Shown in pieces: positions 38,161 to 47,285 of a stretch of DNA of 64,000 nucleotides. The notes below the pieces were generated by a model. It worked only from the letters and a program-made list of their open reading frames with translations, was not told the DNA's origin and ran no database searches. Where the stretch lies: positions 1 through 64,000 of the forward strand of contig NZ_CADCST010000148.1 of the NCBI RefSeq assembly GCF_902804485.1. Reading direction: 5' to 3'. Position 1 is the first letter of the stretch, and each line of letters opens with the position of its first letter. The DNA comes from Flavobacterium collinsii. GTDB taxonomy: Bacteria; Bacteroidota; Bacteroidia; Flavobacteriales; Flavobacteriaceae. The translations under genes were made by a program, and so were the position numbers.

Positions 38161-39233
38161 GAATTGTTCAAATCATAGACTCTTTAAATGCTGGCGGAGC
38201 AGAGCGAATGGCTGTTAATTATGCTAATGCATTGGGGAAGAAAGTACAGTTTTCGGGCTTAATAGCAACGAGAAGCGAAGGAGCTTTAAAGAAACAAATC
38301 GATCCTCAAGTATCTTATTTATTCCTAAAAAAGAAAAATCGAATAGATTTTAGTGCAATTTTTCGTTTAAGAAATTACTTAACCACAAATAAAATTGAGA
38401 TAATTCATGCACACAGTTCTTCTTTTTTTATTGCTGTATTGGTTAAATTGACACTGCCGGGAATAAAAATTATCTGGCATGACCATTATGGGATTAGAGC
38501 TAAAGAAGCTAAGGAAGAAAACAAAGTTTTAATTTTTTTATCCGTTTTTTTTTCTTCCATTTTTGTAGTGAATCATCAATTAGAAAGCTGGAGTAAAAAA
38601 AATATGAAGTGTTCAAGAGTGGTTTTTATTCCTAATTTTGCAGTTTCAGAATTGGAAAGTCGGCAAATTACTAATCTGAAAGGCAAAGAAGGTAAAAGGA
38701 TTGTTTTTTTAGCAAATTTAAAAAGACCCAAAAATCATATTTTAATACTGGAGGTATTTCTGGATTTAAAATTAAGGGAATATGGCTGGACTCTTCACTT
38801 GATAGGTAAAGATTATAATGATTCTTATTCCTGTATTTTAAAAGAATTTATAGAATCAAATTCTTTGCAGGACTGCATACATCTGTATGGAGAACAGAAC
38901 GATGTTAAAAATATACTGTCTCAAGCTTCAATAGGAGTTTTGGCATCAACAGACGAAGGGTTTCCAGTGACATTAATAGAGTATGCATTAGCGAATCTGG
39001 CAGTTATTTCGACAAATGCTGGGTATTGCTCCATAATTATTCAAAATAATCGTAATGGGTTGTTGTTTGATCCGTCCTCAATTTCTGAAGTAAAGAATCA
39101 ATTGTTAAAATTAATAGAAGACGAAATTTTTAGAGAGAAAATGGGAGATAATTTTAATAAATCTGTTTTAGAGAATTATTCGGAAGAAATTGTAATCGAA
39201 AAGTTAATTTTGGCCTATAAAATAAGTAAATAA
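38157..39233 (+). CDS. Glycosyltransferase family 4 (GT-B)
   Basis: 358 residues. Opens with IVQIIDSLNAGGAERMAVNY, the GT4 glycine-rich loop that contacts the acceptor. The donor half has IVFLANLKRPKNHILIL, LHLIGKDYND, HLYGEQNDV and TDEGFPVTLIEYALANLAVI with E-x7-E. TAATG coupling to the WaaL/Wzy-like gene closes the glycosyltransferase block. Confidence 0.9.
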   Translation: MRIVQIIDSLNAGGAERMAVNYANALGKKVQFSGLIATRSEGALKKQIDPQVSYLFLKKKNRIDFSAIFRLRNYLTTNKIEIIHAHSSSFFIAVLVKLTLPGIKIIWHDHYGIRAKEAKEENKVLIFLSVFFSSIFVVNHQLESWSKKNMKCSRVVFIPNFAVSELESRQITNLKGKEGKRIVFLANLKRPKNHILILEVFLDLKLREYGWTLHLIGKDYNDSYSCILKEFIESNSLQDCIHLYGEQNDVKNILSQASIGVLASTDEGFPVTLIEYALANLAVISTNAGYCSIIIQNNRNGLLFDPSSISEVKNQLLKLIEDEIFREKMGDNFNKSVLENYSEEIVIEKLILAYKISK

Positions 39234-40582
39234 TGAAAAGTTTTTCTTTGTCTTATAATTACCTTCTTTTACTACACGCAGTAATTGCTCTAGTGATTTT
39301 TGCAGTTCCTTTTTTATCTAAAATATACGCTCTTTTAATTCCTGTTGTTGGTTTTTTTATTGTTTATCGAAGTAGAAATAAAAATAATGAGGTCATTTTT
39401 GTTGCCGCTTATTTAGTTGGAGTTGAGGTTCTTTTAAGGATGACAGGTGGAAACTTTAATAATGAATTTGTAAAGGTTACGGTAATTTTTTTCATGTTAC
39501 TAGGCATGATATATAGTAATTTTTCAACTACTGCATTACTATATTGTTTCTTTTTGATGCTGTTAATTCCAGGGGTTTTAATTACGGCTACAGTTCTTAA
39601 TGCTTCTGTAGATGTTAAAAAATCACTAGTTTTCAATTTGTCGGGCCCCGTCTGTTTGGCAGTATGTTCTTTATACATGTATAAAAGAAAAATTTTATTT
39701 GTTGATTTACAAAATGTCCTAATTGCAATGGGATTACCAATCGTTAGCACTACTGTTTATTTGTTTTTATATAATCCAAGCGTTAGAGATGTCGTTACCG
39801 GAACCCAATCTAATTTTGAGACTTCAGGGGGGTTTGGACCAAATCAGGTTTCAACGATTTTAGGATTGGGGATCTTTATTTTTTTTACTCAACTGATACT
39901 ATTCTCTAAATCGAAAAAGATGCTGATCTTGAATGGAGGATTACTGATTTTTTTGACCTACAGAGGTATCGTGACTTTTTCAAGGGGTGGGGTTATAACA
40001 GCATTGGTTATGATTGTTTGTTTATTGCTTCTGTTGTACCGCTTTTCTAATACCAGAGGGAAAAAGAAGTTTGTTCTGGTTTTTATTCTAACAGGACTAA
40101 TGGGTATTGGAGTATGGGGATACTCTTCTTTTCAAACGAATGGACTTATTGAGAAACGTTATGCCAATCAGGATGAGAGAGGTAGACAAAAAAAAGATCG
40201 TTTGGGCGGAAGAGAGCAAATCATTAATGAAGAATTAAAACTTTTTGTAGAAAACCCCATTTTAGGAGTCGGAGCCGGAATGGGTAAACAAATTCGAAAA
40301 GAAGTATTCGGTGAAGAAGTTGCTTCACACAATGAGATTACCCGAATGCTTAGTGAGCATGGTTTGTTTGGCGTTTTGGGAATTTTATTGATTTTTGTAG
40401 CACCTTTGATTTTGTATCTTAAAAATCGGCAGCATTTATACTTTTTTTCGTTTTTCGTTTTTTGGCTTTTAACCATAAATCACGCTGCTATGCGTACTGC
40501 AGCACCGGCTTTCGTATATGCACTGTCATTACTTTTTGTTCAGGTTAAAATTCCTGAAAAAACAGAAAATTCCGTCGATTAA
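39233..40582 (+). CDS. O-antigen ligase/polymerase family membrane protein (WaaL/Wzy-like)
   Basis: 449 residues with about eleven hydrophobic helices. A long periplasmic loop in the C-terminal half contains RGIVTFSRGGVITAL (about 243-257) and ENPILGVGAGMG with SHNEITRMLSEHGLFGVLGI, the Wzy_C region of the WaaL/Wzy superfamily. Either it ligates finished glycan to lipid A-core (WaaL) or it polymerises repeats (Wzy). Because this locus carries a Wzm/Wzt exporter and no visible Wzx, a ligase role is a bit more likely, but motif alone does not decide. Confidence 0.85.
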   Translation: MKSFSLSYNYLLLLHAVIALVIFAVPFLSKIYALLIPVVGFFIVYRSRNKNNEVIFVAAYLVGVEVLLRMTGGNFNNEFVKVTVIFFMLLGMIYSNFSTTALLYCFFLMLLIPGVLITATVLNASVDVKKSLVFNLSGPVCLAVCSLYMYKRKILFVDLQNVLIAMGLPIVSTTVYLFLYNPSVRDVVTGTQSNFETSGGFGPNQVSTILGLGIFIFFTQLILFSKSKKMLILNGGLLIFLTYRGIVTFSRGGVITALVMIVCLLLLLYRFSNTRGKKKFVLVFILTGLMGIGVWGYSSFQTNGLIEKRYANQDERGRQKKDRLGGREQIINEELKLFVENPILGVGAGMGKQIRKEVFGEEVASHNEITRMLSEHGLFGVLGILLIFVAPLILYLKNRQHLYFFSFFVFWLLTINHAAMRTAAPAFVYALSLLFVQVKIPEKTENSVD

Positions 40583-40598
40583 GTTCTTTTTTTTATAA

Positions 40599-40606
40599 TA
40601 CATTTG
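40599..40606 (+). promoter_or_regulatory. Candidate -7 element before the second initiating transferase
   Basis: TACATTTG fits TAnnTTTG, 32 bases before the ATG at 40639. No TTTG sits 19 bases upstream, so strength is uncertain. It lies in the only gap of over 50 bases near the end of the locus and could allow separate expression of the last gene. Confidence 0.35.
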
Positions 40607-40638
40607 TCTCAAGTTTAAGCCCCTAACAAACTTACTAA

Positions 40639-42033
40639 ATGTTTACAAATCGTAAAATGCATTTCGAAATTTCGGAAAGGAGAGTATTACTTCTTGTTTT
40701 CGATGTTGTTTTTATTTTGTCAGCATTATATCTGTTGAGTTTATTATTTCACTATAATTACTTTGTTTTTGATAAAAGCAATTTCCCTGGTATACTATTG
40801 CTTCTAAGTTATGTATATGCTTTTGGAGTAATATTCGAAATGTACAATTTACAGGTAGCCAGTAATCAGTTGCAAATTCTTCAAAGTGTAATTTTTACGG
40901 CTACAGCTTCAAGCCTGGCCTATTTGTTTACTCCGATTTTAGCACCTGTATTGCCTAAGCAGCGATTGATTATCGTAATTTTTTATTTTACGATACTTGT
41001 TACATTGCTATTGTGGCGTTTGTTTTATGTTTACTTTTTGGCATCACATCGTTTTTCTCAGAATGTAGTTTTAATATGTGACCAGAATCAGGTTGAAGAA
41101 TTGGTTTTAGGACTTGAGAATGTTGATCCGCACTATAGAATTATTGGTTTTGTAAATTCAGATACTATTTCAGAAGAAGATTTAAACTTCCACTACGTAA
41201 AAGAAATTAAGAAGAAAGATTTAGAAGAGTTTGTTATTCAGAATCAGGTTTCAGAGATTGTTATCGCTTCTCAAAAAACAGATGGAATTACAGCCGATCT
41301 ATACCAACAATTACTTCATTTATTAGAATCAGGAAATATTATTCGGGAATATACGCAGGTTTACGAAAGCAAAACACAACGTATTCCGGTTCATTATATA
41401 GCCCGAGATTTTTATAGATTTTTCCCTTTTAGCAGAAATAATAACAATAAGCTATACCTGTTTTTTGTTCGCCTATTAGAATTTTTGTTTTCAATCACGG
41501 GGTTGTTTATTTGCTTCCTTTTTATTCCTTTTATTTTTATCACGAATCTAGTAGCTAATAAAGGAGCTTTGTTTTACACACAGGAACGTGTAGGTAAAAA
41601 CGGAGTTATTTTTAAAATCTATAAGTTTAGAACCATGGTAGAAAACTCAGAGTCTAATGGGATTGTTTTCGCCAGTTCAAATGATAAACGGGTTACTCCT
41701 TTTGGTAAAATGATGCGTAAATCAAGAATAGATGAATTACCGCAGTTTTTTAATGTTCTAAAAGGCGATATGGCTGTTATCGGACCAAGACCTGAACGAC
41801 CATTTTTCGTGGATGAAATAGCGCGAATTATGCCTTTTTATGAAACCAGACATGTTGTGAAACCGGGACTTACCGGTTGGGCACAAGTGAATTATTCTTA
41901 TGGCGAATCTATTGATGAAAGTTTAATAAAGCTGCAATACGACTTGTACTACATCAAACACCGCAGCATATTTCTCGATTTAAGTATTACTTTTAAAACG
42001 ATTACTACCGTTTTATTTTATCGTGGACAGTAG
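40639..42033 (+). CDS. Polyprenyl glycosylphosphotransferase (WcaJ/WbaP-like)
   Basis: 464 residues. Four N-terminal helices (to about residue 135), a nucleotide-sugar-dehydratase-like cytoplasmic domain (about 140-255), a membrane re-entrant helix near 275-300, and the catalytic domain: YTQERVGKNGVIFKIYKFRT, RKSRIDELPQFFNVLKGDMA and VIGPRPERPFF. These are the standard phosphohexose transferase motifs. It moves a hexose-1-phosphate type sugar to undecaprenyl phosphate and starts a glycan. It is evolutionarily unrelated to the initiating enzyme at 2163. Confidence 0.93.
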   Translation: MFTNRKMHFEISERRVLLLVFDVVFILSALYLLSLLFHYNYFVFDKSNFPGILLLLSYVYAFGVIFEMYNLQVASNQLQILQSVIFTATASSLAYLFTPILAPVLPKQRLIIVIFYFTILVTLLLWRLFYVYFLASHRFSQNVVLICDQNQVEELVLGLENVDPHYRIIGFVNSDTISEEDLNFHYVKEIKKKDLEEFVIQNQVSEIVIASQKTDGITADLYQQLLHLLESGNIIREYTQVYESKTQRIPVHYIARDFYRFFPFSRNNNNKLYLFFVRLLEFLFSITGLFICFLFIPFIFITNLVANKGALFYTQERVGKNGVIFKIYKFRTMVENSESNGIVFASSNDKRVTPFGKMMRKSRIDELPQFFNVLKGDMAVIGPRPERPFFVDEIARIMPFYETRHVVKPGLTGWAQVNYSYGESIDESLIKLQYDLYYIKHRSIFLDLSITFKTITTVLFYRGQ

Positions 42034-42034
42034 T

Positions 42035-43171
42035 TTAAATAATAATCGGAATACGCTTTTTATTTCGAATGGCTACTCTTACTAAAACAAATCCGCTTGT
42101 GATTATCATTGGTAAAACAATGAAAAAATGCGCTTTATTAATCATAAAAATGGCGTAAACTACCAAAAGTAGTAAATGTAAAGCTGCCAATCGGTATGTC
42201 CATCTTTTGTTCTTTAAAAATGAAAAAAAGATTAATACCAATAAAAGTGGGTTAAATAAAAGTACATTGTAATTCATCGTCAATTCCTGGTGAAGCGAAT
42301 AGAATCCGATAGTAACAAAAAAGATTCCTATAAAAGATAAGATCAAAAGATAGATTTTATCAACTACTTTATTGTGCGCCAAAACAACAAAAGCTAGTAT
42401 AAGGAGATAGGTATAAATATTATTCCACCATGAACTTGGTGTTTCTTTTTCAAAATTTAGCACAGTTTTGCTTTTGCTGACTAAAGGATGATTCTGAAAA
42501 GTAGTTTTCTCTAAACTGCTTTTTAATTCGAAAGGTAAAAAGATCCTGGTTCCCGGTTGGTCTACTTTGGTTCCGAAAATAATGCTAGTTCCAAGCTGAT
42601 CATAAAAATGCTCATTGAAATATGGAAATAGGATTGATCGATACGTTTCAGTTGTATCTCCTTTTTTAGTTACAACATTTCCATTTAGCGATTTATTGAT
42701 GACATCAACTACCATTGAAGTACAGTTTTTGTCAATAAATTTATAAGTGTAATAACGATCTTCAGAGAGTGCGGTTGCATTTAAGTTGTCGAAAAGTTTT
42801 TGTTTCTGATCTTGAGGTATAATAAGCTCTTGTTCAAAAACACTTCTCTTTTCGGTAGTATAATCATTTACAAAATCTGGAAATGATCGTACGCTTACAA
42901 AATATTGTAAATCACCTTTTGCGAACTTAGCAACAAAATTAGGTGTTCTAAAATCAAAATTACCATAATTGTAAACAACATCTATATTGTTAACCGGGTC
43001 AGCGACACGAATTGCAGTATGACCAAAATAAGTATAACTTTCATTACCCAGTCCGCAGGTAATAACACTTATTTTAGCTTCTTTTGATAAAGGTATATTC
43101 TGGCTAAACCCCACATAACTTAGTAATGATAGTAAACTAAAAAGTGTTTTTTTGAAAAGGACATTTTTCAT
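42035..43171 (-). CDS. DUF4105 (Lnb N-terminal domain) membrane protein
   Basis: 378 residues. A signal peptide (about 1-23, ending SYVGFSQ) precedes a periplasmic domain with YFGHTAIRV (H about 51) and DKNCTSMVVDVINKS (C about 150), the His/Cys pair of DUF4105. About five hydrophobic helices follow from residue 255. As I recall, this domain was linked to lipoprotein N-acylation (Lnb) in Bacteroides, where a Cys/His pair moves the acyl chain. The gene ends two bases past the last polysaccharide gene, converging on it, and marks the end of the locus. Confidence 0.78.
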   Translation of the reverse strand: MKNVLFKKTLFSLLSLLSYVGFSQNIPLSKEAKISVITCGLGNESYTYFGHTAIRVADPVNNIDVVYNYGNFDFRTPNFVAKFAKGDLQYFVSVRSFPDFVNDYTTEKRSVFEQELIIPQDQKQKLFDNLNATALSEDRYYTYKFIDKNCTSMVVDVINKSLNGNVVTKKGDTTETYRSILFPYFNEHFYDQLGTSIIFGTKVDQPGTRIFLPFELKSSLEKTTFQNHPLVSKSKTVLNFEKETPSSWWNNIYTYLLILAFVVLAHNKVVDKIYLLILSFIGIFFVTIGFYSLHQELTMNYNVLLFNPLLLVLIFFSFLKNKRWTYRLAALHLLLLVVYAIFMINKAHFFIVLPMIITSGFVLVRVAIRNKKRIPIII

Positions 43172-43208
43172 AATTTAAAATGTTAAGAAGTTTAAAGGTC
43201 AACAAATA

Positions 43209-44276
43209 TTATCTAAAGATACCTAAATCTACTTTTAAAGAAAAAATATTAGAGTACAAAGCTGTACTTTGATTTCCTAAATCTGTCAAAGCATAGTCGA
43301 CCTGAATGCCTTTGTACTTGAAACCAAGGCCTATATTAGGCTGGAAGTTTAGCTTTTCAGTGTTGTCTAATTGAGTTACATTTTGAAAATTTCCTGCTCC
43401 TGCTCTTAAAAAAACAAGATCGGTATAACCAAACTCAAAACCCAGAGCAGGATCAATACTGACTGCTTTTGTCGAAATAATATCATTGGTTTGCTCAAAG
43501 CGCATATTCAAATTGGTTGCAACCAAAAGACTATAATCGTTGTGGAATTCAATTTTTTTAGAAATTCCCAGTTGAGCTTTCGGTAAAGTAATCTCAGTGC
43601 TCTCTGGTAATTCATTGTTTTCTCCTGGAATAGCATTGGCAATTTTTTCATATTCCTTCTCATCAATATTCCATACATTATAAGTAGTGGTAATATCGCG
43701 AAGCATCAAACCAAAATTCCACCCATTTCTTTCAAATTGAAGACCAAAGTCAAAACCAAAACCCCAGGAATTGGCGAATTTTCCAATAATTCGTCTGATT
43801 ACTTTAGCATTCACTCCATATTGAAAACCGTCTACGGGTAATTTTCTTGCGTATGAAAAAGTAAAACCATAATCTGCAGTCGAAAATAGTCTGATTCGAT
43901 TGTAATCGATATTTCCCTGATTATCGATCAACTGAGTGGTATCCATAATATCATCAACTCCAAAACGAATCATCGAAATTCCCCAGGCACTTCTGTCATC
44001 AATCGGACTTGCGTATCCTATGTAGTCATATTGTGCAATATTCGCAAAATAATTGGCGTGCATCAATGAAATTTGATGATCTTCAAGATGGGTCAGGCCG
44101 GCTGGATTCCAATAAACAGAATTAACATCATTTGTAGAAGAAACTACAGCACCCGACATCCCCAAAGCAGCTGCGTCAACACCAATATTCATAAATTCAT
44201 TCGAATACTTTCGAACGGTTTGTGCATACTGTAGCGTACAACTCCAAAATAATAAAAACACAAAGATTTTCTTCAA
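43209..44276 (-). CDS. PorV/PorQ-family outer-membrane beta-barrel protein
   Basis: 355 residues with a signal peptide (about 1-19, ending LQYAQ). The start of the mature chain, AAALGMSGAVVSSTNDVNSV with YWNPAGL, is the UPF0164/PorV-PorQ signature, and alternating hydrophobic strands run to the C-terminus. True PorV and PorQ belong to the type IX secretion attachment complex, which works with an anchor LPS. Residues here do not match PorV or PorQ closely enough to name it either, so the family call is preferred. It is co-directional with the DUF4105 gene. Confidence 0.82.
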   Translation of the reverse strand: MKKIFVFLLFWSCTLQYAQTVRKYSNEFMNIGVDAAALGMSGAVVSSTNDVNSVYWNPAGLTHLEDHQISLMHANYFANIAQYDYIGYASPIDDRSAWGISMIRFGVDDIMDTTQLIDNQGNIDYNRIRLFSTADYGFTFSYARKLPVDGFQYGVNAKVIRRIIGKFANSWGFGFDFGLQFERNGWNFGLMLRDITTTYNVWNIDEKEYEKIANAIPGENNELPESTEITLPKAQLGISKKIEFHNDYSLLVATNLNMRFEQTNDIISTKAVSIDPALGFEFGYTDLVFLRAGAGNFQNVTQLDNTEKLNFQPNIGLGFKYKGIQVDYALTDLGNQSTALYSNIFSLKVDLGIFR

Positions 44277-44488
44277 CGGATATTTTTTTGCAAACCGAAG
44301 TCTGTTTTAATTTTTATCAAAAATATAATATTTTAGTCATCTAATTCAAATTATTGTAAAACTTAAATTTTTCATATAAAAATGTTTACAAAGCTTTTGA
44401 AAGGAGAGAATTTTAATAGAAATTTTTGCTATTAATGTCGCTTATTTATACGAAATTTGCCCTTCACCATTTGTTAAAAATATAAATC

Positions 44489-45205
44489 ATGAACATTAAA
44501 AAACACATTCCTAATTTAATCACATTAATCAACTTATTCTGCGGCTGTATTGCTGTTGTTTTTGTTTCGCAAGAGAACTTTTTAATGGCTTTTTGCATGG
44601 TTTCCTTAGGGATCTTTTTTGATTTTTTTGATGGTTTTTTTGCCCGATTGTTCAAAGTTTCAAGTCCGCTTGGATTGCAGTTAGATTCGTTAGCAGATAT
44701 GGTAACCAGTGGTGTTGTTCCGGGTTATGTAATGTACAGTTTGTTTTTAAAAAGTGCTGACCCGAACAATGAAGTTGCCTTAACAATCGTTCCTTTTCTT
44801 GGATTTATTGTAACATTAGGTTCTTGTTACCGATTGGCTAATTTTAATATTGATACACGTCAGACTGATTCGTTTATAGGTTTGCCAACTCCGGCGAATG
44901 CGCTTTTTATTTTAAGCCTTCCATTAGTTATCGATTTCTCTGATTCATTATTTATATTTGAAATGTTAACCAATCATTGGGTTCTTTTGGGAATTACTTT
45001 ATGCAGTGCTTATATTTTAAATGCCGAAATTCCATTGTTCGCTTTAAAGATTAAAAAGTTTACTGTAAAAGATAATGTCCTGCAAGTTGTATTTTTATTG
45101 ATTTGTTTGGTTTTGGTGGTGTTATTGCAGTACATGGCAATTCCGTTAATTATTATCATTTATGTGTTGCTTTCAGTAGTGAATAATATCTTTTTGAAAA
45201 AGTAG
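44489..45205 (+). CDS. pssA: CDP-diacylglycerol--serine O-phosphatidyltransferase
   Basis: Makes phosphatidylserine, precursor of phosphatidylethanolamine, in the inner membrane. The CDP-alcohol phosphatidyltransferase motif D-G-x2-A-R-x8-G-x3-D-x3-D is present: DGFFAR, then GLQLDSLAD (about residues 49-72). Around seven hydrophobic helices fill the 238 residues. It is divergent from the PorV/PorQ-family gene across a 212-base gap where I could not find a convincing promoter. Confidence 0.92.
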   Translation: MNIKKHIPNLITLINLFCGCIAVVFVSQENFLMAFCMVSLGIFFDFFDGFFARLFKVSSPLGLQLDSLADMVTSGVVPGYVMYSLFLKSADPNNEVALTIVPFLGFIVTLGSCYRLANFNIDTRQTDSFIGLPTPANALFILSLPLVIDFSDSLFIFEMLTNHWVLLGITLCSAYILNAEIPLFALKIKKFTVKDNVLQVVFLLICLVLVVLLQYMAIPLIIIIYVLLSVVNNIFLKK

Positions 45206-45215
45206 TTTTATTGGA

Positions 45216-46076
45216 ATGGCAAGAAAAACGACCACCCGAAGAGCTTCTTACTCCCGAAAATCGAAACCTCAGAGGTCGATTTTAGCGAGCGGACTTCGTT
45301 TTATTATTTACTCTTTTTTAGTATTGCTTTTTTTTGCGACAGTTTATCATTATCGTGATGGGCTTGCTTATTATCTGGGCTTTAAATCAAATAAAGTTCT
45401 GGAAGAAGATGCTGTAGAGAAACATCTTTCTGATGTTAGAAATGTTCAGGTTCTGGAAAATCACAAAGGAAAAGTAATCGGTATTGACGTTTCTGAATTT
45501 CAGGGAACCGTACATTGGAGTGAAGTTGAGGTTTTGGAAGAAAAATACCCGGTCCAGTTTGTTTTTATCCGGGCTACTGCAGGAAATAACAAAGTCGATA
45601 GGCAGTTTATGCACAATTGGTTAGGTGCGAAAAAGCATAAAATTATTCGAGGGGCTTATCACTATTACCGTCCCAACGAAAATTCGATAGAACAGGCAGA
45701 TTTGTTTATTAAAACAGTAAAATTACAAAAAGGGGATCTGCCTCCGGTTTTAGATATCGAAAGATTGCCTAAAAACCAATCACTAGACAGTTTAAAGAAA
45801 GGATTAAAACGCTGGTTGAATAAGGTTGAGGCGCATTATCAGGTGCGTCCGATTATTTATACCGGAGAGCGTTATTATGGTGATTTTCTGAAAGAAGAAT
45901 TTGGAGAGTATTTATTCTGGATTGCCAACTATAATTTCTACAGAGAGAAGATTGAAGAAGACTGGTTGTTCTGGCAATTTACAGAAAAAGCCTCTTTGCC
46001 GGGAATCAAGCACAGTGTAGATGTGAATATCTATAATGGAGATTTAGAGCAATTACAGTTTATAACAGTGGAGTGA
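45216..46076 (+). CDS. Glycoside hydrolase family 25 lysozyme-like protein
   Basis: 286 residues. A basic N-terminus leads into one hydrophobic helix (about 25-45), which anchors or exports it. The GH25 domain starts with GKVIGIDVSEFQGTVHW (catalytic Asp about 92) and continues with FVFIRATAG, RGAYHYYRP, PPVLDIERLP (second acidic pair) and WLFWQFTEKASLPGI with VDVNIYNGD. It would cleave muramic acid linkages in peptidoglycan. It starts ten bases after pssA and is probably cotranscribed with it. Confidence 0.88.
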   Translation: MARKTTTRRASYSRKSKPQRSILASGLRFIIYSFLVLLFFATVYHYRDGLAYYLGFKSNKVLEEDAVEKHLSDVRNVQVLENHKGKVIGIDVSEFQGTVHWSEVEVLEEKYPVQFVFIRATAGNNKVDRQFMHNWLGAKKHKIIRGAYHYYRPNENSIEQADLFIKTVKLQKGDLPPVLDIERLPKNQSLDSLKKGLKRWLNKVEAHYQVRPIIYTGERYYGDFLKEEFGEYLFWIANYNFYREKIEEDWLFWQFTEKASLPGIKHSVDVNIYNGDLEQLQFITVE

Positions 46077-46097
46077 GAGTCTGGTCTCAGGTGTGAT

Positions 46098-46322
46098 TTA
46101 TTTCAATAAAACCAAAACGATCATTATTAAGAGCGGTAATAAAAGTAAAACGGAGTAAGGATTGGCGAAGTTTATTGTATAGCCCATCCATTGAATCCTT
46201 TTCGGAGGGAGTAATCGTTTGTCTTTTGGATTGTAGTAAAAACAGCCTAAATACCAATTATTTGGGTCTTTATGCCAATTGTTGTAATCTTCCTGAGTTG
46301 GTTTTTGTTCTTCTGATTTCAT
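46098..46322 (-). CDS. Small DUF5808-type membrane protein
   Basis: 74 residues. WYLGCFYYNPKDKRLLPPKR followed by GYTINFANPYS is the DUF5808 pattern (a short soluble segment, then NFA). One hydrophobic helix at about 57-73 ends the protein. Function unknown. It converges on the GH25 gene and is downstream of the lptB terminator, so it likely has its own promoter. Confidence 0.7.
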   Translation of the reverse strand: MKSEEQKPTQEDYNNWHKDPNNWYLGCFYYNPKDKRLLPPKRIQWMGYTINFANPYSVLLLLPLLIMIVLVLLK

Positions 46323-46349
46323 ACTAATTGTAAAATATAAGATGTAAAA

Positions 46350-46390
46350 AAAAATGGTAAAAAGTAATTTACATTTTACTTTTTACCATT
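46350..46390 (-). terminator. Terminator of lptB
   Basis: On the - strand a 14-base perfect stem (ATGGTAAAAAGTAA, at 46354-46367 on +, paired with 46376-46389) with an eight-base loop is followed by nine T residues. It lies 15 bases past the lptB stop. A/T-rich but long. Confidence 0.8.
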
Positions 46391-46404
46391 CACATATAAC
46401 TTCC

Positions 46405-47145
46405 TTAAAATTCAAGTTTCTTTTTACGAAGTTCAAAATTTTGTCCCAGGTAAACACGACGAACCATTTCATCTTCGACTAATTCTTCCGGAATTCCGGC
46501 TTTTAAGATTCCACCTTCAAACATTAAGTATGTTTTATCTGTGATGGCTAAAGTTTCCTGAACGTTGTGGTCGGTAATTAAAATTCCGATGTTTTTATTT
46601 TTCAACTGTGCTACAATTCTCTGAATGTCTTCAACCGCAACCGGGTCAACTCCTGCAAAAGGTTCATCTAGTAAAATGAATTTTGGATCTGTTGCCAGAG
46701 CACGTGCAATCTCAGTACGACGACGTTCTCCTCCCGACAGTAAATCTCCTCTGTTCGTGCGAATATGTTCTAAGCTGAATTCTTCAATTAAACTCTCCAT
46801 TTTTGCAATTTGCTCTTCTTTCGATAGTTTGGTCAATTGCAAAACACTCAGAATGTTGTCTTCAATGCTTAATTTTCTAAAAACAGAAGCTTCTTGTGCT
46901 AAATAACCAATTCCTTGCTGTGCACGTTTGTACATAGGATAATCGGTAATGTTTAAATCGTCCAGATAAATATTTCCTGAGTTTGGTTTTACCAATCCCA
47001 CGATCATATAAAACGAAGTTGTTTTTCCTGCACCATTAGGTCCTAAAAGCCCTACGATTTCACCTTGATTAACTTCAACAGAAATCCCTTTTACAACACT
47101 ACGTCCTTTATAGGTTTTTATTAAATTATCCGCTCTTAGCTTCAT
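46405..47145 (-). CDS. lptB: LPS export ABC transporter ATPase
   Basis: Powers extraction of LPS from the inner membrane through the Lpt bridge. Walker A GLLGPNGAGKTTSF (about 33-46), Q-loop YLAQEASVFRKLS, signature LLSGGERRRTE, Walker B FILLDEPFAGVDP and the switch His in ITDHNVQET are all typical LptB. 246 residues is standard. Its presence beside the O-antigen locus fits envelope clustering, though lptA/C/F/G are not in view. Confidence 0.95.
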   Translation of the reverse strand: MKLRADNLIKTYKGRSVVKGISVEVNQGEIVGLLGPNGAGKTTSFYMIVGLVKPNSGNIYLDDLNITDYPMYKRAQQGIGYLAQEASVFRKLSIEDNILSVLQLTKLSKEEQIAKMESLIEEFSLEHIRTNRGDLLSGGERRRTEIARALATDPKFILLDEPFAGVDPVAVEDIQRIVAQLKNKNIGILITDHNVQETLAITDKTYLMFEGGILKAGIPEELVEDEMVRRVYLGQNFELRKKKLEF

Positions 47146-47285
47146 TTTTTTTAATTAGATAATAGTCAGTTTGATAATGAGATAATTATATCTCTAATGA
47201 GCAAAATAAAAGAAAATAAATCAATAGAATAAATGAATTAACATATTGTCAAGAAAATTATCTAATTGACTAATTGTCTCATTTT
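47146..47285 (-). repeat. Word-repeat intergenic element (TTAGATAAT / ATGAGATAAT)
   Basis: The 140 bases between the AhpD-like gene and lptB are flanked by two blocks built of the same short words in opposite orientation: TAGATAAT, AGTCA and ATGAGATAAT near 47154-47185, and their complements ATTATCTAATTGAC and ATTGTCTCAT near 47259-47282. The word order differs between blocks, so pairing is only partial. No gene seen. Confidence 0.5.

Noticed and set aside
39409..39750. 113-residue open frame on - within the WaaL/Wzy-like gene
   Set aside because: It mirrors a hydrophobic coding region on the other strand and shows no protein motif.
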